A program made the position numbers and the translations under genes. The notes under the pieces were generated by a model that saw only the letters and a list, made by a program, of their open reading frames with translations, did no database searches and was not told the DNA's origin. From Sporosarcina oncorhynchi (GTDB lineage Bacteria > Bacillota > Bacilli > Bacillales_A > Planococcaceae): DNA of 64,000 nucleotides. The stretch covers positions 678,001 through 742,000 of the forward strand of contig NZ_CP129118.1 in the NCBI RefSeq assembly GCF_033304615.1. The letters are read 5' to 3'. Of the stretch, positions 8,079 to 17,533 are shown piece after piece; the first letter of the stretch is position 1, and each line of letters begins with the position of its first letter.

Positions 8079-8936
8079 ATGCAAACTGATTATATAAATG
8101 AATTTATCAAAATCTACAAATCGGTGTTTGGTGTGACGAACAGGATTAATACATATTGGAAAATGGATAAGAAGATTAATTACTTTGTGATTCTTACTGG
8201 CATTTTCGGGGTTTTCTATATTATGTTGAGTGTTGTTTGGAAATCGTCGTATGCCTATATTGCCTTAATACTTTATGTCGCTAGTTGCATAGTCGTTAGT
8301 ATTTGGATTAATTCATTCATTAAAAGGAAGTACAACGATGTTAATTACTTGGAAGAGCAGTTTGCTGCGGATTTCATAGATAGAGTCAACGAGGAAATGT
8401 ATTTTGATTTGAAGTCAGAGAAAGAGAGAAGTGTCATTGAAGAATACTTGCAATTTCATAGCGATAAGGAGAAACATAAAAAAACGTTTGTATCTATCTT
8501 CAAACCCGGCGTTTCATGGATTGCACTGATCTTCCCGGTGATTTTACCGATGATTGTGTCGCTTGAGGAGAAAGAAATCGTTTATTTTATCATTTTACTC
8601 TCGATCTACGTAGTAGTCATTTCTACGTTCGCTCTTGGTTTTATGAGGGAAATCAATGGACTGACAAAGGCGAGTATCATTACGTCAATCCTTGAAATGT
8701 TAAATATAGAGAAGATGCGGAGTCTTAAACAGGAGATTATGGAGAATCGACTGGATGGATTGCTTAGCAGCAGAGACTTTACGCGTATTACACTGGAGTT
8801 GTTACGCGAAGCGGGTTATAAGGAAGCGAACATGGAGAATATCGCTTTATATCAATCTGCCTTACATTCTATTGAAGGGAATGTTGATAGAGAGTGGCTG
8901 CGACAGATTATTCGAGAGACAAATGAGTTGAAATGA
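8079..8936 (+). CDS. Integral membrane protein of unknown function
   Basis: A 285-residue protein not recognised as a known family. Two hydrophobic hairpins are visible: residues about 33-80 and about 145-190. Between and after them are charged, helix-rich cytoplasmic stretches; the C-terminal 85 residues are soluble and look helical. The ATG at 8079 follows GGAG; a TTG at 8040 would add 13 residues with no ribosome site. The architecture (two TM hairpins, soluble tail) resembles small membrane proteins of bacterial toxin-immunity or stress loci, but there is no motif to support that. It is monocistronic, followed by repeat arrays D and A2. Confidence 0.6.
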   Translation: MQTDYINEFIKIYKSVFGVTNRINTYWKMDKKINYFVILTGIFGVFYIMLSVVWKSSYAYIALILYVASCIVVSIWINSFIKRKYNDVNYLEEQFAADFIDRVNEEMYFDLKSEKERSVIEEYLQFHSDKEKHKKTFVSIFKPGVSWIALIFPVILPMIVSLEEKEIVYFIILLSIYVVVISTFALGFMREINGLTKASIITSILEMLNIEKMRSLKQEIMENRLDGLLSSRDFTRITLELLREAGYKEANMENIALYQSALHSIEGNVDREWLRQIIRETNELK

Positions 8937-9108
8937 AGTTACTGTACGAGCGGCATGTAGGCTTTTCATATTGTAGTACAGACTTGTCGCGTATGCTGAC
9001 GGCTCCATAGGAGAAGTGATTTTTAGCTTTGACAATAGATTAATTATACGAATGCCAGTTTTTCAAACAATACCGCTTCATGTTCCATAATATAGTAGAT
9101 TCTTGCTT

Positions 9109-9234
9109 GTAACGCAATGAAACTGGTACGTAACACAATTTAACTCCGTCGCAACACAATCAAAACAAATGGCATCGCAATAAAGCCCATTCGCAACGCA
9201 ATCAAAACAGTGAGTAACACAAACATTAACTAGT
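9109..9234 (+). repeat. Family-D 21-bp array (six units)
   Basis: Cores of the form GYAACRCAAT start at 9109, 9130, 9151, 9172, 9193 and 9214, exactly 21 bp apart; the 11 bp between cores vary. It lies directly upstream of the family-A array A2. No coding sense is apparent. Confidence 0.85.
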
Positions 9235-9258
9235 TAACAGGCCGATTACGCAGGAAAG

Positions 9259-9553
9259 ATTGCGTGATCGGCTTTTTTATGGACTTTTCGGGGAAGTTTT
9301 GGACTTTTACGGTTGATTTTGGACTTTTCCATTCAGTTATGGACTTCTGCAGTCGATTTTGGACTTTTCCAGGGAGGTATGGACTTTTGTGTTTGAAGGG
9401 GATAGGTCAGGTGTCAGCGCATTAGGATTTCACGGGATTTATATGCATGATGTTGGTATTTCTATGACGCGATTAATAAAAAACAAGCTTTTTCCTAAGT
9501 CAGCTAAATTGTCTATTCCATTACGACGGCGATTCACGTAAACTGAATTCCAT
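9259..9553 (+). repeat. Long direct repeat copy 2, containing family-A array A2
   Basis: Second copy of the 1660-1950 element. Six TGGACTT units start at 9280, 9300, 9320, 9340, 9360 and 9380, exactly 20 bp apart. The following tail (TGTTTGAAGGGGATA, ATTTCTATGACGCGAT, CTAAATTGT) matches copy 1. The open reading frame across it is an artefact of the repeat. Confidence 0.85.
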
Positions 9554-9578
9554 ACTCTATGGTAAAGAAGGTTAGGCA

Positions 9579-10943
9579 GTGCATAACGAAAAGAAAGATT
9601 ATCAGAACCAATCGTTGTTCAGTATTACGTGGCCGCTTTTTATTGAGATTTCGTTGCATATGAGTGTGGGGATTATTGCGACGCTCATTTTAAGCGGCTA
9701 TTCAGATAAGGCGGTTGCGGGTGTCGGGGTTGCGAATCAGATTTTGAATATTTTTATTCTGATTTTTAATGTGACCGTTATTGGGGCAATGATTCTGATT
9801 GGGCAGAATTTAGGTGGCGGCAAGTTGGAACGCGCCCGTCAACTTGCGCGATCAGCAGTAGGGATCAATATGTGGGTTGGCGTCGTGATGACTGTCGTTG
9901 TTGTGTTATTTGGGGATGTGTTTTTACGTTTGTATGGGCTGAGCGGGGAAATTTATGACTTTGCGCTTACGTTTCTGACGATCACTAGTTTTTCATTAAT
10001 CCTTGAAGCTGTTTCTTTGGCGTTAAGTGCGATTTTACGAAGTTATGGTCATACAAAAGAAGCGATGTATATGACGCTTATGATGAATGTAATTAGTGCG
10101 ACTGGGTACTTTATTGCGATTAAAGGATGGTTGGGTTTGCCGATAACAGGGGTCGTTGGTGTTTCGTATTCCATCATTGTCGCAAGGGCGTTCTTGATTG
10201 TTGCTCTTCTTTATTTTGTTTATAAAATATTAGGATTTAAGTTCACGCTTAAAGATGCTTTTGCCGTTCATAAAGCAGACATTAAGGCTATTTTTCATAT
10301 CGGAGTTCCGTCTGCTGGAGAAAATATTTCGTATCAACTTTCACAAATTGTCATTACAGGGTTTGTCGCCATGATTGGGGATGAGGCATTGGCAGCGCGT
10401 GTGTATATACTGAATATCTCGATGCTTTGTTTTTTATTCACGATGGCGATTGGACAAGGGACGCAGATTCTAATTGCGCGTTATATTGGAGCGAGGGATT
10501 ATGATCGGACGTTGCAACGTGGACTGAAGACGTTAAGGATTTCCATGTTTGTTTCATTAACAGTCTCGCTCACGATCGCCCTCATAGGGGAACCGGTATT
10601 AGCTGCGTTTACAAGCCAACCGGGCATTATTGCAATTGGACTTCCTGTTCTGTGGGCAATTGTCTTTATTGAACCAGGACGCGCGATGAACATTGTATTA
10701 ATGGGCTCATTGAAATCGGTTGGTGATGTTCGTTTTCCTGTTGTTATCGGGATTATTTGCATGTGGGGCGTGGCGGTTGTGTTTAGCTACATTTTCGGAA
10801 TCGTGCTTGGATTCGGTTTGCTTGGGATTTGGATCGCGCAAGGTTGTGATGAGTGGATTCGTGGACTCTTTGCGTTGAGACGGTGGATGTCTAAGCCGTG
10901 GATGAAGAACAGGGTTGAGGAGAAGTCGTTGGCGAAAGGCTAA
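9579..10943 (+). CDS. MATE-family multidrug/toxic-compound exporter
   Basis: Cation-coupled efflux pump of the MATE family. The 454-residue protein has 12 predicted membrane helices in two related halves; conserved features include IGQNLGGGKLERARQ near residue 75-90 in the N-half and the matching QILIARYIGARDYDR near 295-310 in the C-half. Start is GTG at 9579, with GGTTAGG upstream. The substrate cannot be read from sequence. It is monocistronic: the direct repeat and A2 array lie just upstream, and array A3 plus a bidirectional terminator lie downstream. Confidence 0.88.
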   Translation: MHNEKKDYQNQSLFSITWPLFIEISLHMSVGIIATLILSGYSDKAVAGVGVANQILNIFILIFNVTVIGAMILIGQNLGGGKLERARQLARSAVGINMWVGVVMTVVVVLFGDVFLRLYGLSGEIYDFALTFLTITSFSLILEAVSLALSAILRSYGHTKEAMYMTLMMNVISATGYFIAIKGWLGLPITGVVGVSYSIIVARAFLIVALLYFVYKILGFKFTLKDAFAVHKADIKAIFHIGVPSAGENISYQLSQIVITGFVAMIGDEALAARVYILNISMLCFLFTMAIGQGTQILIARYIGARDYDRTLQRGLKTLRISMFVSLTVSLTIALIGEPVLAAFTSQPGIIAIGLPVLWAIVFIEPGRAMNIVLMGSLKSVGDVRFPVVIGIICMWGVAVVFSYIFGIVLGFGLLGIWIAQGCDEWIRGLFALRRWMSKPWMKNRVEEKSLAKG

Positions 10944-10974
10944 TGAGGAGTTGGTGACGGTCACAAGTGTATTT

Positions 10975-11094
10975 TGGACTTTTTTGGGCTGTTATGGACT
11001 TTTAGACGGAATTATGGACTTTTATAAAGAGGATTGGACTTTTCGAGGACGTTTTGGAGTTCTGCGGACGATTATGGACTTTTGCGTTAGTAGC
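10975..11094 (+). repeat. Family-A 20-bp array (locus A3, six units)
   Basis: TGGACT or TGGAGT cores start at 10975, 10995, 11015, 11035, 11055 and 11075, exactly 20 bp apart. It fills the gap between the MATE gene and the terminator at 11122. Confidence 0.85.
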
Positions 11095-11121
11095 GGATGT
11101 TGGGGGCTAGATAAACATAAT

Positions 11122-11160
11122 GAAACCGGCTAGGAGATAGTTATCTCGTAGCCGGTTTCG
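11122..11160. terminator. Bidirectional terminator between MATE and epimerase genes
   Basis: GAAACCGGCTA pairs with TAGCCGGTTTC, and GAGATA/ATCTC extends the stem to a tiny loop. It serves the convergent MATE (+) and epimerase (-) genes. Confidence 0.75.
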
Positions 11161-11164
11161 TGTT

Positions 11165-12271
11165 TTACTGTACGACGCATGAAAACTTTGTGATTTCCTG
11201 GATATACGCTTCGTCGACTTCGATTCCTAGTCCAGGGAGGTCGGTGAATTGTAGGACGTCTTTGTTGAATGTGATGGAGGCCACGTCTTTTGTGAAGTTC
11301 AATGGGCCGACCATTTCATTCGTATGGATATTGGATTGTGCTTTTGCTAGATGGGCACCTGCCATCGTACCAATCGCCGATTCGACCATGGAACCAAGTT
11401 GACACGGTATGCCGGCAGCTGCGGCCATGCTTGTTAACGCAAGTGCCGGATAAATACCGCCTGCTTTCATGAGTTTGATGTTCACTAAATCGGCTGCTCT
11501 ATGTTCGATGACGGACAACAAATCAACGGTGCTGCTGACGCCTTCATCGATCATAATGGAGACAGGGGAGACGGCACGTATTTCAGCAAGTGATTTTACA
11601 TCATGTGCAATGACAGGTTGTTCAAACCAATCGACCTGACAATCGGCTGTTTCGCGAATGATGCGTAAAGTCTCTAAACGATTCCATCCTTGATTGGCAT
11701 CGACGCGTAGTTGAATGCCGTCACCGATTGCCTGGCGAACGTGGCGGATTCGTTCGATATCTGTTGCGACATCGGTTCCGACTTTTATTTTAATGCTACG
11801 GAAGCCTTCCGAAACATAGCGATGTGCATCGTTCGCCATTTCAACCGGTGTTTTGATGCTCAACACTTGAGGGACGCGTAATACCTCATGTGAACTGCCA
11901 CCAAGTAGTTGGTAGAGCGGTACGTTCGCTGCTTTTCCCATAATGTCATACAGTGCGATATCGAGCGCCGCTTTTGCGGAAGGTACGCCTAAAATCATTT
12001 TCGTAAACTTTTGATGAATCTTATCGATCGAAAATGGGTTTTCATTCAGCAATAGTGGAGCGAGTTCTTGATGGATGACTTGATAGGTACTTTCCCATGT
12101 CTCACCCGTCACGTTTTGGTCAGGTACTGCCTCGCCCCAGCCAATGATGCCTGTATCGGTTTCGATGCGGACAAAAATGGTCGGCATATCCTCTAATCGA
12201 ACATAGGAAATAATGAACGGCTCTTTAAGTGGTAGACGTGCTGCGAACACGTCGATTTTCGTGATTTTCAT
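11165..12271 (-). CDS. Enolase-superfamily dipeptide epimerase (L-Ala-D/L-Glu epimerase-like)
   Basis: Mg2+-dependent racemase/epimerase of the muconate-lactonizing subgroup of the enolase superfamily. The 368-residue protein has the capping domain (residues 1-125) and a barrel with the expected catalytic set: the KxK motif in SIKIKVG near 162, metal ligands in VDANQGW near 190, FEQP near 217, MIDEG near 242 and the second base lysine in NIKLMKAGG near 266. This pattern fits dipeptide epimerases rather than muconate cycloisomerases. It overlaps the amidohydrolase gene by 4 bp (ATGA), so they are translationally coupled. Together with the YfcC carrier they form a peptide or N-acyl amino acid salvage operon. 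Confidence 0.85.
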   Translation of the reverse strand: MKITKIDVFAARLPLKEPFIISYVRLEDMPTIFVRIETDTGIIGWGEAVPDQNVTGETWESTYQVIHQELAPLLLNENPFSIDKIHQKFTKMILGVPSAKAALDIALYDIMGKAANVPLYQLLGGSSHEVLRVPQVLSIKTPVEMANDAHRYVSEGFRSIKIKVGTDVATDIERIRHVRQAIGDGIQLRVDANQGWNRLETLRIIRETADCQVDWFEQPVIAHDVKSLAEIRAVSPVSIMIDEGVSSTVDLLSVIEHRAADLVNIKLMKAGGIYPALALTSMAAAAGIPCQLGSMVESAIGTMAGAHLAKAQSNIHTNEMVGPLNFTKDVASITFNKDVLQFTDLPGLGIEVDEAYIQEITKFSCVVQ

Positions 12272-13434
12272 TGCGCATCCTCCTTGAATTGCTTGAGGAT
12301 TTCAATGAATACCCGAATGGCGTCAGGTATCACTTCTTCATCAATATTGAACTTCGGATGGTGATGAGGGTACGCACTGACTTCGCCTTCCATCCCAACG
12401 AACAAATAGGCACCGGGCTTTTTCTCTAAGTAGTAAGCAAAGTCTTCTCCGCCCATTGTTGGGTCTACGAGTTGGACGCGTGCCTCGCCAAATGTGTCGA
12501 CAAGCACTTGTTCAACGAAACGAGCTTGTGTTTCATCATTGACGAGAGGCGGTGTGCCGACAATGAATTCCACTTCGGCCGTCGCACCGAACGCCTGGCA
12601 AATTCCTTCTGACATTTGAACGATTTGTTGTTTAATAGTAGTGACTGCTGTTGGTGTGAGTGCTCGGATTGTACCAATTAACTTAGCGGTAGTTGGAATG
12701 ACGTTGGCCGTGCTGCCTGCTTCAATTTTTCCGACTGTAATGATGCCAGCCTCTAACGGGTTGAGTTTTTGACTAATAATATTTTGGAACGCCTGAATGA
12801 CATGTGTTGAGATGTAAATGGGATCTACCGCTTCGTGTGGGGAAGAACCATGCCCGCCTGAACCTGTAATCGTCACTTCAAAATCATCGATTGAAGCCAT
12901 CATCGGACCATGGGTTAAACCGAACGTCCCTTTTTTCAAACCTTGCCATAAATGCAGGCCGAATACCGCATCGACAGTATCTAAAATCCCTTGCGCAACA
13001 AGAGCTTGTGCGCCGCTTGGGCTAATTTCCTCTGCTGATTGGAAGATGAGGTAGACGTTTGGCTGAACGTTCGCTTTGTTAGCAGCCAACCATTCGGCTA
13101 CGGCGAGCAAGACTGCGGTATGTCCGTCATGTCCGCACATATGGGAGATGCCTGGACGCGTGGAAGCGTAAGGCAAGTCTCCTTCTTCTTGAATAGGCAG
13201 TGCGTCAATATCTGCGCGTAACGCAAGGGTTTTCGCTCCGCTCGTCCCTTTGACGAAACCGATAATACTTGGGCGTGCATAGTCGAGAATTTCAATTCCT
13301 AAGTGTTCCAGACGTTCGCGTATCATTTCACATGTTTCAAATTCCTCTCCTGAAAGTTCAGGGTACTGATGCAAATGTCTTCTATCTTGAATCGCTTGTT
13401 TCGTAAGGGATTCAATTGTCGGTTGATTGTGCAT
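12268..13434 (-). CDS. M20-family amidohydrolase (N-acyl-L-amino acid/hippurate hydrolase type)
   Basis: Cytoplasmic metallo-amidase expected to remove an acyl group from an N-acylated amino acid or cleave a dipeptide-like amide. The 388-residue protein shows the dinuclear metal motifs HMCGHDGH near residue 100, the catalytic EE pair in QSAEEISPSGA near 134, a histidine in GLHLWQG near 160, and the dimerisation domain with GSGGHGSSPHEAVDP near 195. The start has an ideal AGGAGG site. It sits between the YfcC transporter (20 bp upstream) and the epimerase (4 bp overlap), so a transport-hydrolysis-epimerisation sequence is likely. Confidence 0.9.
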   Translation of the reverse strand: MHNQPTIESLTKQAIQDRRHLHQYPELSGEEFETCEMIRERLEHLGIEILDYARPSIIGFVKGTSGAKTLALRADIDALPIQEEGDLPYASTRPGISHMCGHDGHTAVLLAVAEWLAANKANVQPNVYLIFQSAEEISPSGAQALVAQGILDTVDAVFGLHLWQGLKKGTFGLTHGPMMASIDDFEVTITGSGGHGSSPHEAVDPIYISTHVIQAFQNIISQKLNPLEAGIITVGKIEAGSTANVIPTTAKLIGTIRALTPTAVTTIKQQIVQMSEGICQAFGATAEVEFIVGTPPLVNDETQARFVEQVLVDTFGEARVQLVDPTMGGEDFAYYLEKKPGAYLFVGMEGEVSAYPHHHPKFNIDEEVIPDAIRVFIEILKQFKEDAQ

Positions 13435-13454
13435 GAAAATCCTCCTTCATTTCA

Positions 13455-14858
13455 TTAAAACGGTCCGTATTGAATAACTTGAGCAATGATGAGTGCGATG
13501 ATTGCAATCGTTATTTGAATGAGCATGAAAGGGAAGACCCACTTCACCCATTTCGTCCAAGAGATTCCGACCATTGCGAGTCCAGCCATCAAATAACTGA
13601 CCGTCGGGAAGATAATATTCGACATACTATCACCTAATTGGTAGGCAAGAACGGCTGTTTGACGTGTGACACCAGTCATATCAGACAGTGGCGCCATAAT
13701 CGGCATTGTTAACGCTGCTTGTCCGCTTCCGGAAGGCACTAAAAAGTTTAGGCCTAATTGGAAGAAGAACATCCCGACTGCATTGAATGTAGCTGGAAGC
13801 GAATCGAGTGCACTTGCTGTATAGTACAAAATCGTGTCCATTAACTGTGCGTCTTTAAACGTAACTAAGATCGCCTGGGCAAAGCCAATGATTAAGGCCC
13901 CGCCAATTAACTGCCCTGCTCCTTTAATGAAGTTATCCGCAATTTCGGAAGGTGACAGTTTCCCGATTAACCCCATGATGATGCCGAACATGAGGAACAA
14001 TCCTGCAATTTCAGTAATATACCAATCTAATTTAATAACGCCATACATAAGGACGATAAAGTTTAATAGAAATACGAGTAGCACGAGCTTATGACGAGTA
14101 GCCATTGTGCCAGATAGGTTTTCAAGTGCATCCTGCTTGCCTGGCGGGTAGTTGCCGTAAAGGCCAATTGAAGGATTTTTTTGCACTTTAGCTGCATAAC
14201 GATATACATACCAAACGGCTACAATATACAGAACGATGAATAAAACGATACGGAAGAAAATACCTGAGAATGTAGGAAGTCCAGCTAAGTCTTGCGCAAT
14301 TCCGACCGTGAATGGATTCATCACGGCAGATGAAAATCCAACAGATGCTCCAAGTGTGACGATTGCAAAACCGGTGATTGCATCAAATCGTAATGCAACA
14401 GCCAGGGGAGCCAAAATGCCGATATAGACAATTGTTTCGTCCGACATTCCCATTAAAGAGCCTGCACATGCAAAGAAGAACATTAAGACCGGGATTAGAA
14501 GTTTTCCGCGGTGTGCCATTTTGACGGATAACATCGTAATGAATGAATCCAATGCACCTGTTGCTGTTAAAATTCCGAATGAACCCCCTACGATCAGGAC
14601 GAAGAAGATAATAGAAGAACCTAGTGCCATCCCTGAATGAATATTACTAAAGATATCTAAGAATCCAGTAGGTTCACCATCTACGAATGAAAATTCATCA
14701 GGCAGAATGACTTCCCGCCCATCGATTTCTGTCCGTTCAAATTGTCCGGCAGGTATAATATACGTCATGACTGCCGATAAGACGATGAGGCAAAATAGAA
14801 GCACGAAGACGTTGATGCCGTTTTTTTCTTTTTTCTGATTGGTCGATGATGAATTCAA
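13455..14858 (-). CDS. YfcC/DcuC-type membrane transporter
   Basis: Polytopic secondary transporter of the YfcC family in the ion-transporter superfamily, about 467 residues and 12 or more hydrophobic segments. Conserved features are the N-terminal TYIIPAGQFER motif, the SLMGMSDE loop near residue 145, NPFTVGIAQ near 185 and the C-terminal VPSGSGQAALTMPIMAPL loop near 365. It heads an operon with an amidohydrolase and a dipeptide epimerase, so it probably imports an acylated amino acid or peptide. The start is uncertain: a GTG at 14867 is too close to GGAG, while TTG at 14858 has normal spacing. It is preceded on the same strand by a LysR gene. Confidence 0.85.
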   Translation of the reverse strand: MNSSSTNQKKEKNGINVFVLLFCLIVLSAVMTYIIPAGQFERTEIDGREVILPDEFSFVDGEPTGFLDIFSNIHSGMALGSSIIFFVLIVGGSFGILTATGALDSFITMLSVKMAHRGKLLIPVLMFFFACAGSLMGMSDETIVYIGILAPLAVALRFDAITGFAIVTLGASVGFSSAVMNPFTVGIAQDLAGLPTFSGIFFRIVLFIVLYIVAVWYVYRYAAKVQKNPSIGLYGNYPPGKQDALENLSGTMATRHKLVLLVFLLNFIVLMYGVIKLDWYITEIAGLFLMFGIIMGLIGKLSPSEIADNFIKGAGQLIGGALIIGFAQAILVTFKDAQLMDTILYYTASALDSLPATFNAVGMFFFQLGLNFLVPSGSGQAALTMPIMAPLSDMTGVTRQTAVLAYQLGDSMSNIIFPTVSYLMAGLAMVGISWTKWVKWVFPFMLIQITIAIIALIIAQVIQYGPF

Positions 14859-15005
14859 AATGCCCACTCTCCATATACTGTAAGTTTAAAAGTCGTAATG
14901 CATAAATATTCATCTCTGTGTATTTATTGTATAGGAAATGGAGAGGGAGAGGAAATAGGATTTCTCTATGGTTACTATTAGAAAACTTAATGATGAGAGA
15001 TGGAT

Positions 15006-15866
15006 TTATAAGGTATCCCACATTTTAATCGTTAAATCAGTGAAAGTGCTGACAGTGCTGAAGTCTTTCATGTTTTCGGGGGAAATTAAATACGTCGGCA
15101 TTGTGTATGAAAATCGACTCAATACTTGCAGTTCATGATTTTTAATTTCATCTTCAATAATCCGATCGCTGAGCAACGCAATGCCTGCTTGTCCTAAGAC
15201 CGCCTGTTTGATCGCTTCTTCACTCCCGCATTCAACGATCGTTTTTGGAACACACTGTATTTCTTCCAAACAATTATGGATTAGGCCTGTTAAGCTATAC
15301 GTGATAAAAGGATGTGCATCAAACATGTTCTGCAAGGGAGATTCAATGGATAAGCGCGGATGGGCAACTAAAAAGAGCTCTTCTTCATCAATTAATCGTC
15401 GTTCAATGCCCGATTGGGTTAAATCGCCCGCGACGAACCCGATATCCGCTTGGTTGGAACTCACAAGCTTTAAGGTTTCTTCACTATTACAGCAAATTAA
15501 CTTCAAATTCACATCTGGATACAGTTTGATGTAAGGACCAATAATATGAGCTAAATAGCGCCCACAATAAAACTCAGGAGAGGCGATAACTAAACTGCCT
15601 GCTGGTTTCTCTAGCTTTTTCAGCTCTTGCGTTAAGCTGTCCAGTTTACCGAATAAGCTTTCTGTATGCCGTTTCACAATATGGCCAGCTGGCGTTAAAT
15701 ACATCTTCTTTCCGACACGATTCAACAGTGTGTGTCCGAACTCTGCTTCCAGCGCTTTGATCTGTTGACTGACAGTCGGCTGGCTATAGTTTAAAATTTG
15801 CGCTGCTTTCGTGAAGTTCAAATGAGACGAGACAATATGAAAGGTCTGTAAATGTCGTAAATCCAT
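15006..15866 (-). CDS. LysR-family transcriptional regulator
   Basis: 286-residue LysR-type regulator with the N-terminal winged HTH (MDLRHLQTFHIV, NFTKAAQILNYSQPTVSQQI) and a periplasmic-binding-protein-like effector domain from about residue 90. The ATG at 15866 follows GAAGGGAT; the longer reading frame has no ribosome site. It lies upstream of, and in the same direction as, the YfcC-amidohydrolase-epimerase operon with a 139-bp gap, and is the natural candidate to regulate it. The effector is unknown. The 408 bases between it and the ribokinase gene contain no further gene I can support. Confidence 0.9.
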   Translation of the reverse strand: MDLRHLQTFHIVSSHLNFTKAAQILNYSQPTVSQQIKALEAEFGHTLLNRVGKKMYLTPAGHIVKRHTESLFGKLDSLTQELKKLEKPAGSLVIASPEFYCGRYLAHIIGPYIKLYPDVNLKLICCNSEETLKLVSSNQADIGFVAGDLTQSGIERRLIDEEELFLVAHPRLSIESPLQNMFDAHPFITYSLTGLIHNCLEEIQCVPKTIVECGSEEAIKQAVLGQAGIALLSDRIIEDEIKNHELQVLSRFSYTMPTYLISPENMKDFSTVSTFTDLTIKMWDTL

Positions 15867-16274
15867 GGGATGATCCCTTCTTTCTGAATAAAGTCCTATT
15901 GTTATCGTATACCAGTTAAAGTGGGGGAACAAACTAATTTACGAGTGTCTATTAGTCTCACAACTCTTTACAATCAGTAAATGGAAGAGGAATAACGTAG
16001 AATCGTTAAAGGTTAAGATGAATTGGATGCATGAGAAATATAACTAATATGTAACTATGCTAGTTATATAGAGCAGTAAAGTGATCAGCTTGCCGTTTAT
16101 TTAGTTAAGGGTTATGACCAAAGTGGGACTTCTGACAAGGAAATACAGGTGAAACCGTTTCTGTTATGTAGTATGCTCCCTAATGCGAGTAGTGAAAATT
16201 GGTGGTTCGTCTTTGTAATTAGGATGATTGAATTGAGTATAGTACATTTTTGATAATAGAAGGGACTGCAACTT
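15867..16274. other. Divergent intergenic region, nothing identified
   Basis: This 408-base stretch between the divergent LysR and ribokinase genes holds their promoters by necessity, but I see no clear consensus boxes, hairpins or small genes. The repeated TAACTA-like motifs around 16042-16068 are weak. Confidence 0.4.
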
Positions 16275-17198
16275 ATGCAACGAAAACCGAAAGTCACTGT
16301 CATTGGCAGTGCGAATGTTGATTTGGTCATAGAAACGGATCGTTTCCCTTCGCCGGGTGAAACGATATTGGGGAATACATTTCATCAATTTCTCGGCGGC
16401 AAAGGAGCAAATCAAGCAGTAGCAGCATCCCGATTAGGGGCGGATGTAACGTTTATCGGCAGTGTAGGGGAAGATATCTTTGGTCAGCAAATTGTAGACA
16501 ACTTGCGAAAAGAGAAAGTGAATGTTGAACATGTGCTTACGATCCCTACTGTCTCTTCGGGTATAGCAAATATTCAAGTAGCTGAAAATGATAATATCAT
16601 TACGGTGATTCCTGGAGCGAATGCCAATCTTACAGAAGAATACATACAATCCCTTTCAGCAGTAATAGTCGCTTCAGACATTGTCGTTTTGCAGCTGGAA
16701 ATCCCACTAGAAGCAGTAACGATTGCTATTGAGATTGCCGATAAGGGAAATGTGCCTGTTATTTTAAACCCAGCGCCAGCTGTTCCGTTGCCTGAAGACT
16801 TGTTGCGAAAAGTGACGTTTATTACCCCGAATGAAACGGAAATGGCTATTCTAACTTCAAACGCAGGACAGGATTTTAGTGTGCTATTTCAACAAATGTT
16901 TGCGCTTGGCTCTAAGAGTGTAGTGATGACTTATGGAAAACATGGTGTCATTTACGGGGAACGTCAAAGAGAACTTCAAAACTATCCCGCACTTACTGTG
17001 CAAGCAATCGATACAACTGGAGCTGGAGATACATTCAATGCTGCATTCGCCGTATGCATCGCATGTGGAAAATCGGTGGAGGAAGCAATTGTCTATGCCA
17101 ATGCTGCCGCGGCGTTGTCCATTACTAAATTAGGCGCGCAGACGGGCATGCCAACGGAAGATGAAGTGAATCGGTTTTTGAAACGATTGTCAGATTGA
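16275..17198 (+). CDS. rbsK: Ribokinase (PfkB family)
   Basis: ATP-dependent sugar kinase that phosphorylates D-ribose to ribose-5-phosphate. At 307 residues it is typical length. Visible PfkB motifs are the N-terminal VIGSANVDLVIETDRFP, the substrate loop GGKGANQAVAASRLGA near residue 43-58 and the catalytic DTTGAGDTFNAAFA near 250, which contains the base aspartate. The specificity among ribose-like sugars is inferred from overall similarity. No rbs transporter or RbsR gene is adjacent, so the gene stands alone, ended by a terminator at 17238. Confidence 0.88.
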   Translation: MQRKPKVTVIGSANVDLVIETDRFPSPGETILGNTFHQFLGGKGANQAVAASRLGADVTFIGSVGEDIFGQQIVDNLRKEKVNVEHVLTIPTVSSGIANIQVAENDNIITVIPGANANLTEEYIQSLSAVIVASDIVVLQLEIPLEAVTIAIEIADKGNVPVILNPAPAVPLPEDLLRKVTFITPNETEMAILTSNAGQDFSVLFQQMFALGSKSVVMTYGKHGVIYGERQRELQNYPALTVQAIDTTGAGDTFNAAFAVCIACGKSVEEAIVYANAAAALSITKLGAQTGMPTEDEVNRFLKRLSD

Positions 17199-17237
17199 AT
17201 TTAGACAACAACCTATAATAGCGAATCTACAAAAGCA

Positions 17238-17275
17238 GAAATCAGTCGTGATTTTCCATGACTGATTTCTTTTTT
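17238..17275 (+). terminator. Terminator of ribokinase gene
   Basis: GAAATCAGTC/GACTGATTTC stem followed by a run of Ts. Almost the same hairpin occurs at 21837-21876, so the two copies bracket the GltS2-AbgB-regulator cluster. Confidence 0.85.
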
Positions 17276-17449
17276 CTGTTTAGAAGTTAATTAAATGGTA
17301 TCCTTCATCGATTTAGATAAGGGGTTTTTGGCCCTTTTTGGAGATTTATGAAACTAATAGTGATCTCTATGATTTTGAGACAGTAGAATTAGGAATCACA
17401 ATATATCAAAGTCCTCCTAAAATTGAAATCAATTTATTTTAAAAAGTGA

Positions 17450-17478
17450 TTGACTATTTACTCAACAATGCTATTATA
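17450..17478 (+). promoter_or_regulatory. sigma-A promoter of the GltS2-AbgB operon
   Basis: TTGACT at 17450-17455 and TATTAT at 17472-17477 with a 16-bp spacer, upstream of the second GltS paralogue. Confidence 0.6.
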
Positions 17479-17497
17479 AAACTAATTAAAGAATATT

Positions 17498-17514
17498 AAA
17501 GGACACTGTCCTTT
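17498..17514. promoter_or_regulatory. Perfect palindrome, candidate operator
   Basis: AAAGGACACTGTCCTTT has 8-bp perfect arms around one central base. It begins about 20 bp downstream of the -10 box, where a bound repressor would block transcription. A GTCCTTT half site also lies at 20407-20413 upstream of the regulator gene. The likely binder is that regulator (20471-21781); this is inferred. Confidence 0.5.
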
Positions 17515-17533
17515 ATGGGTGGGGGAATGGGAA

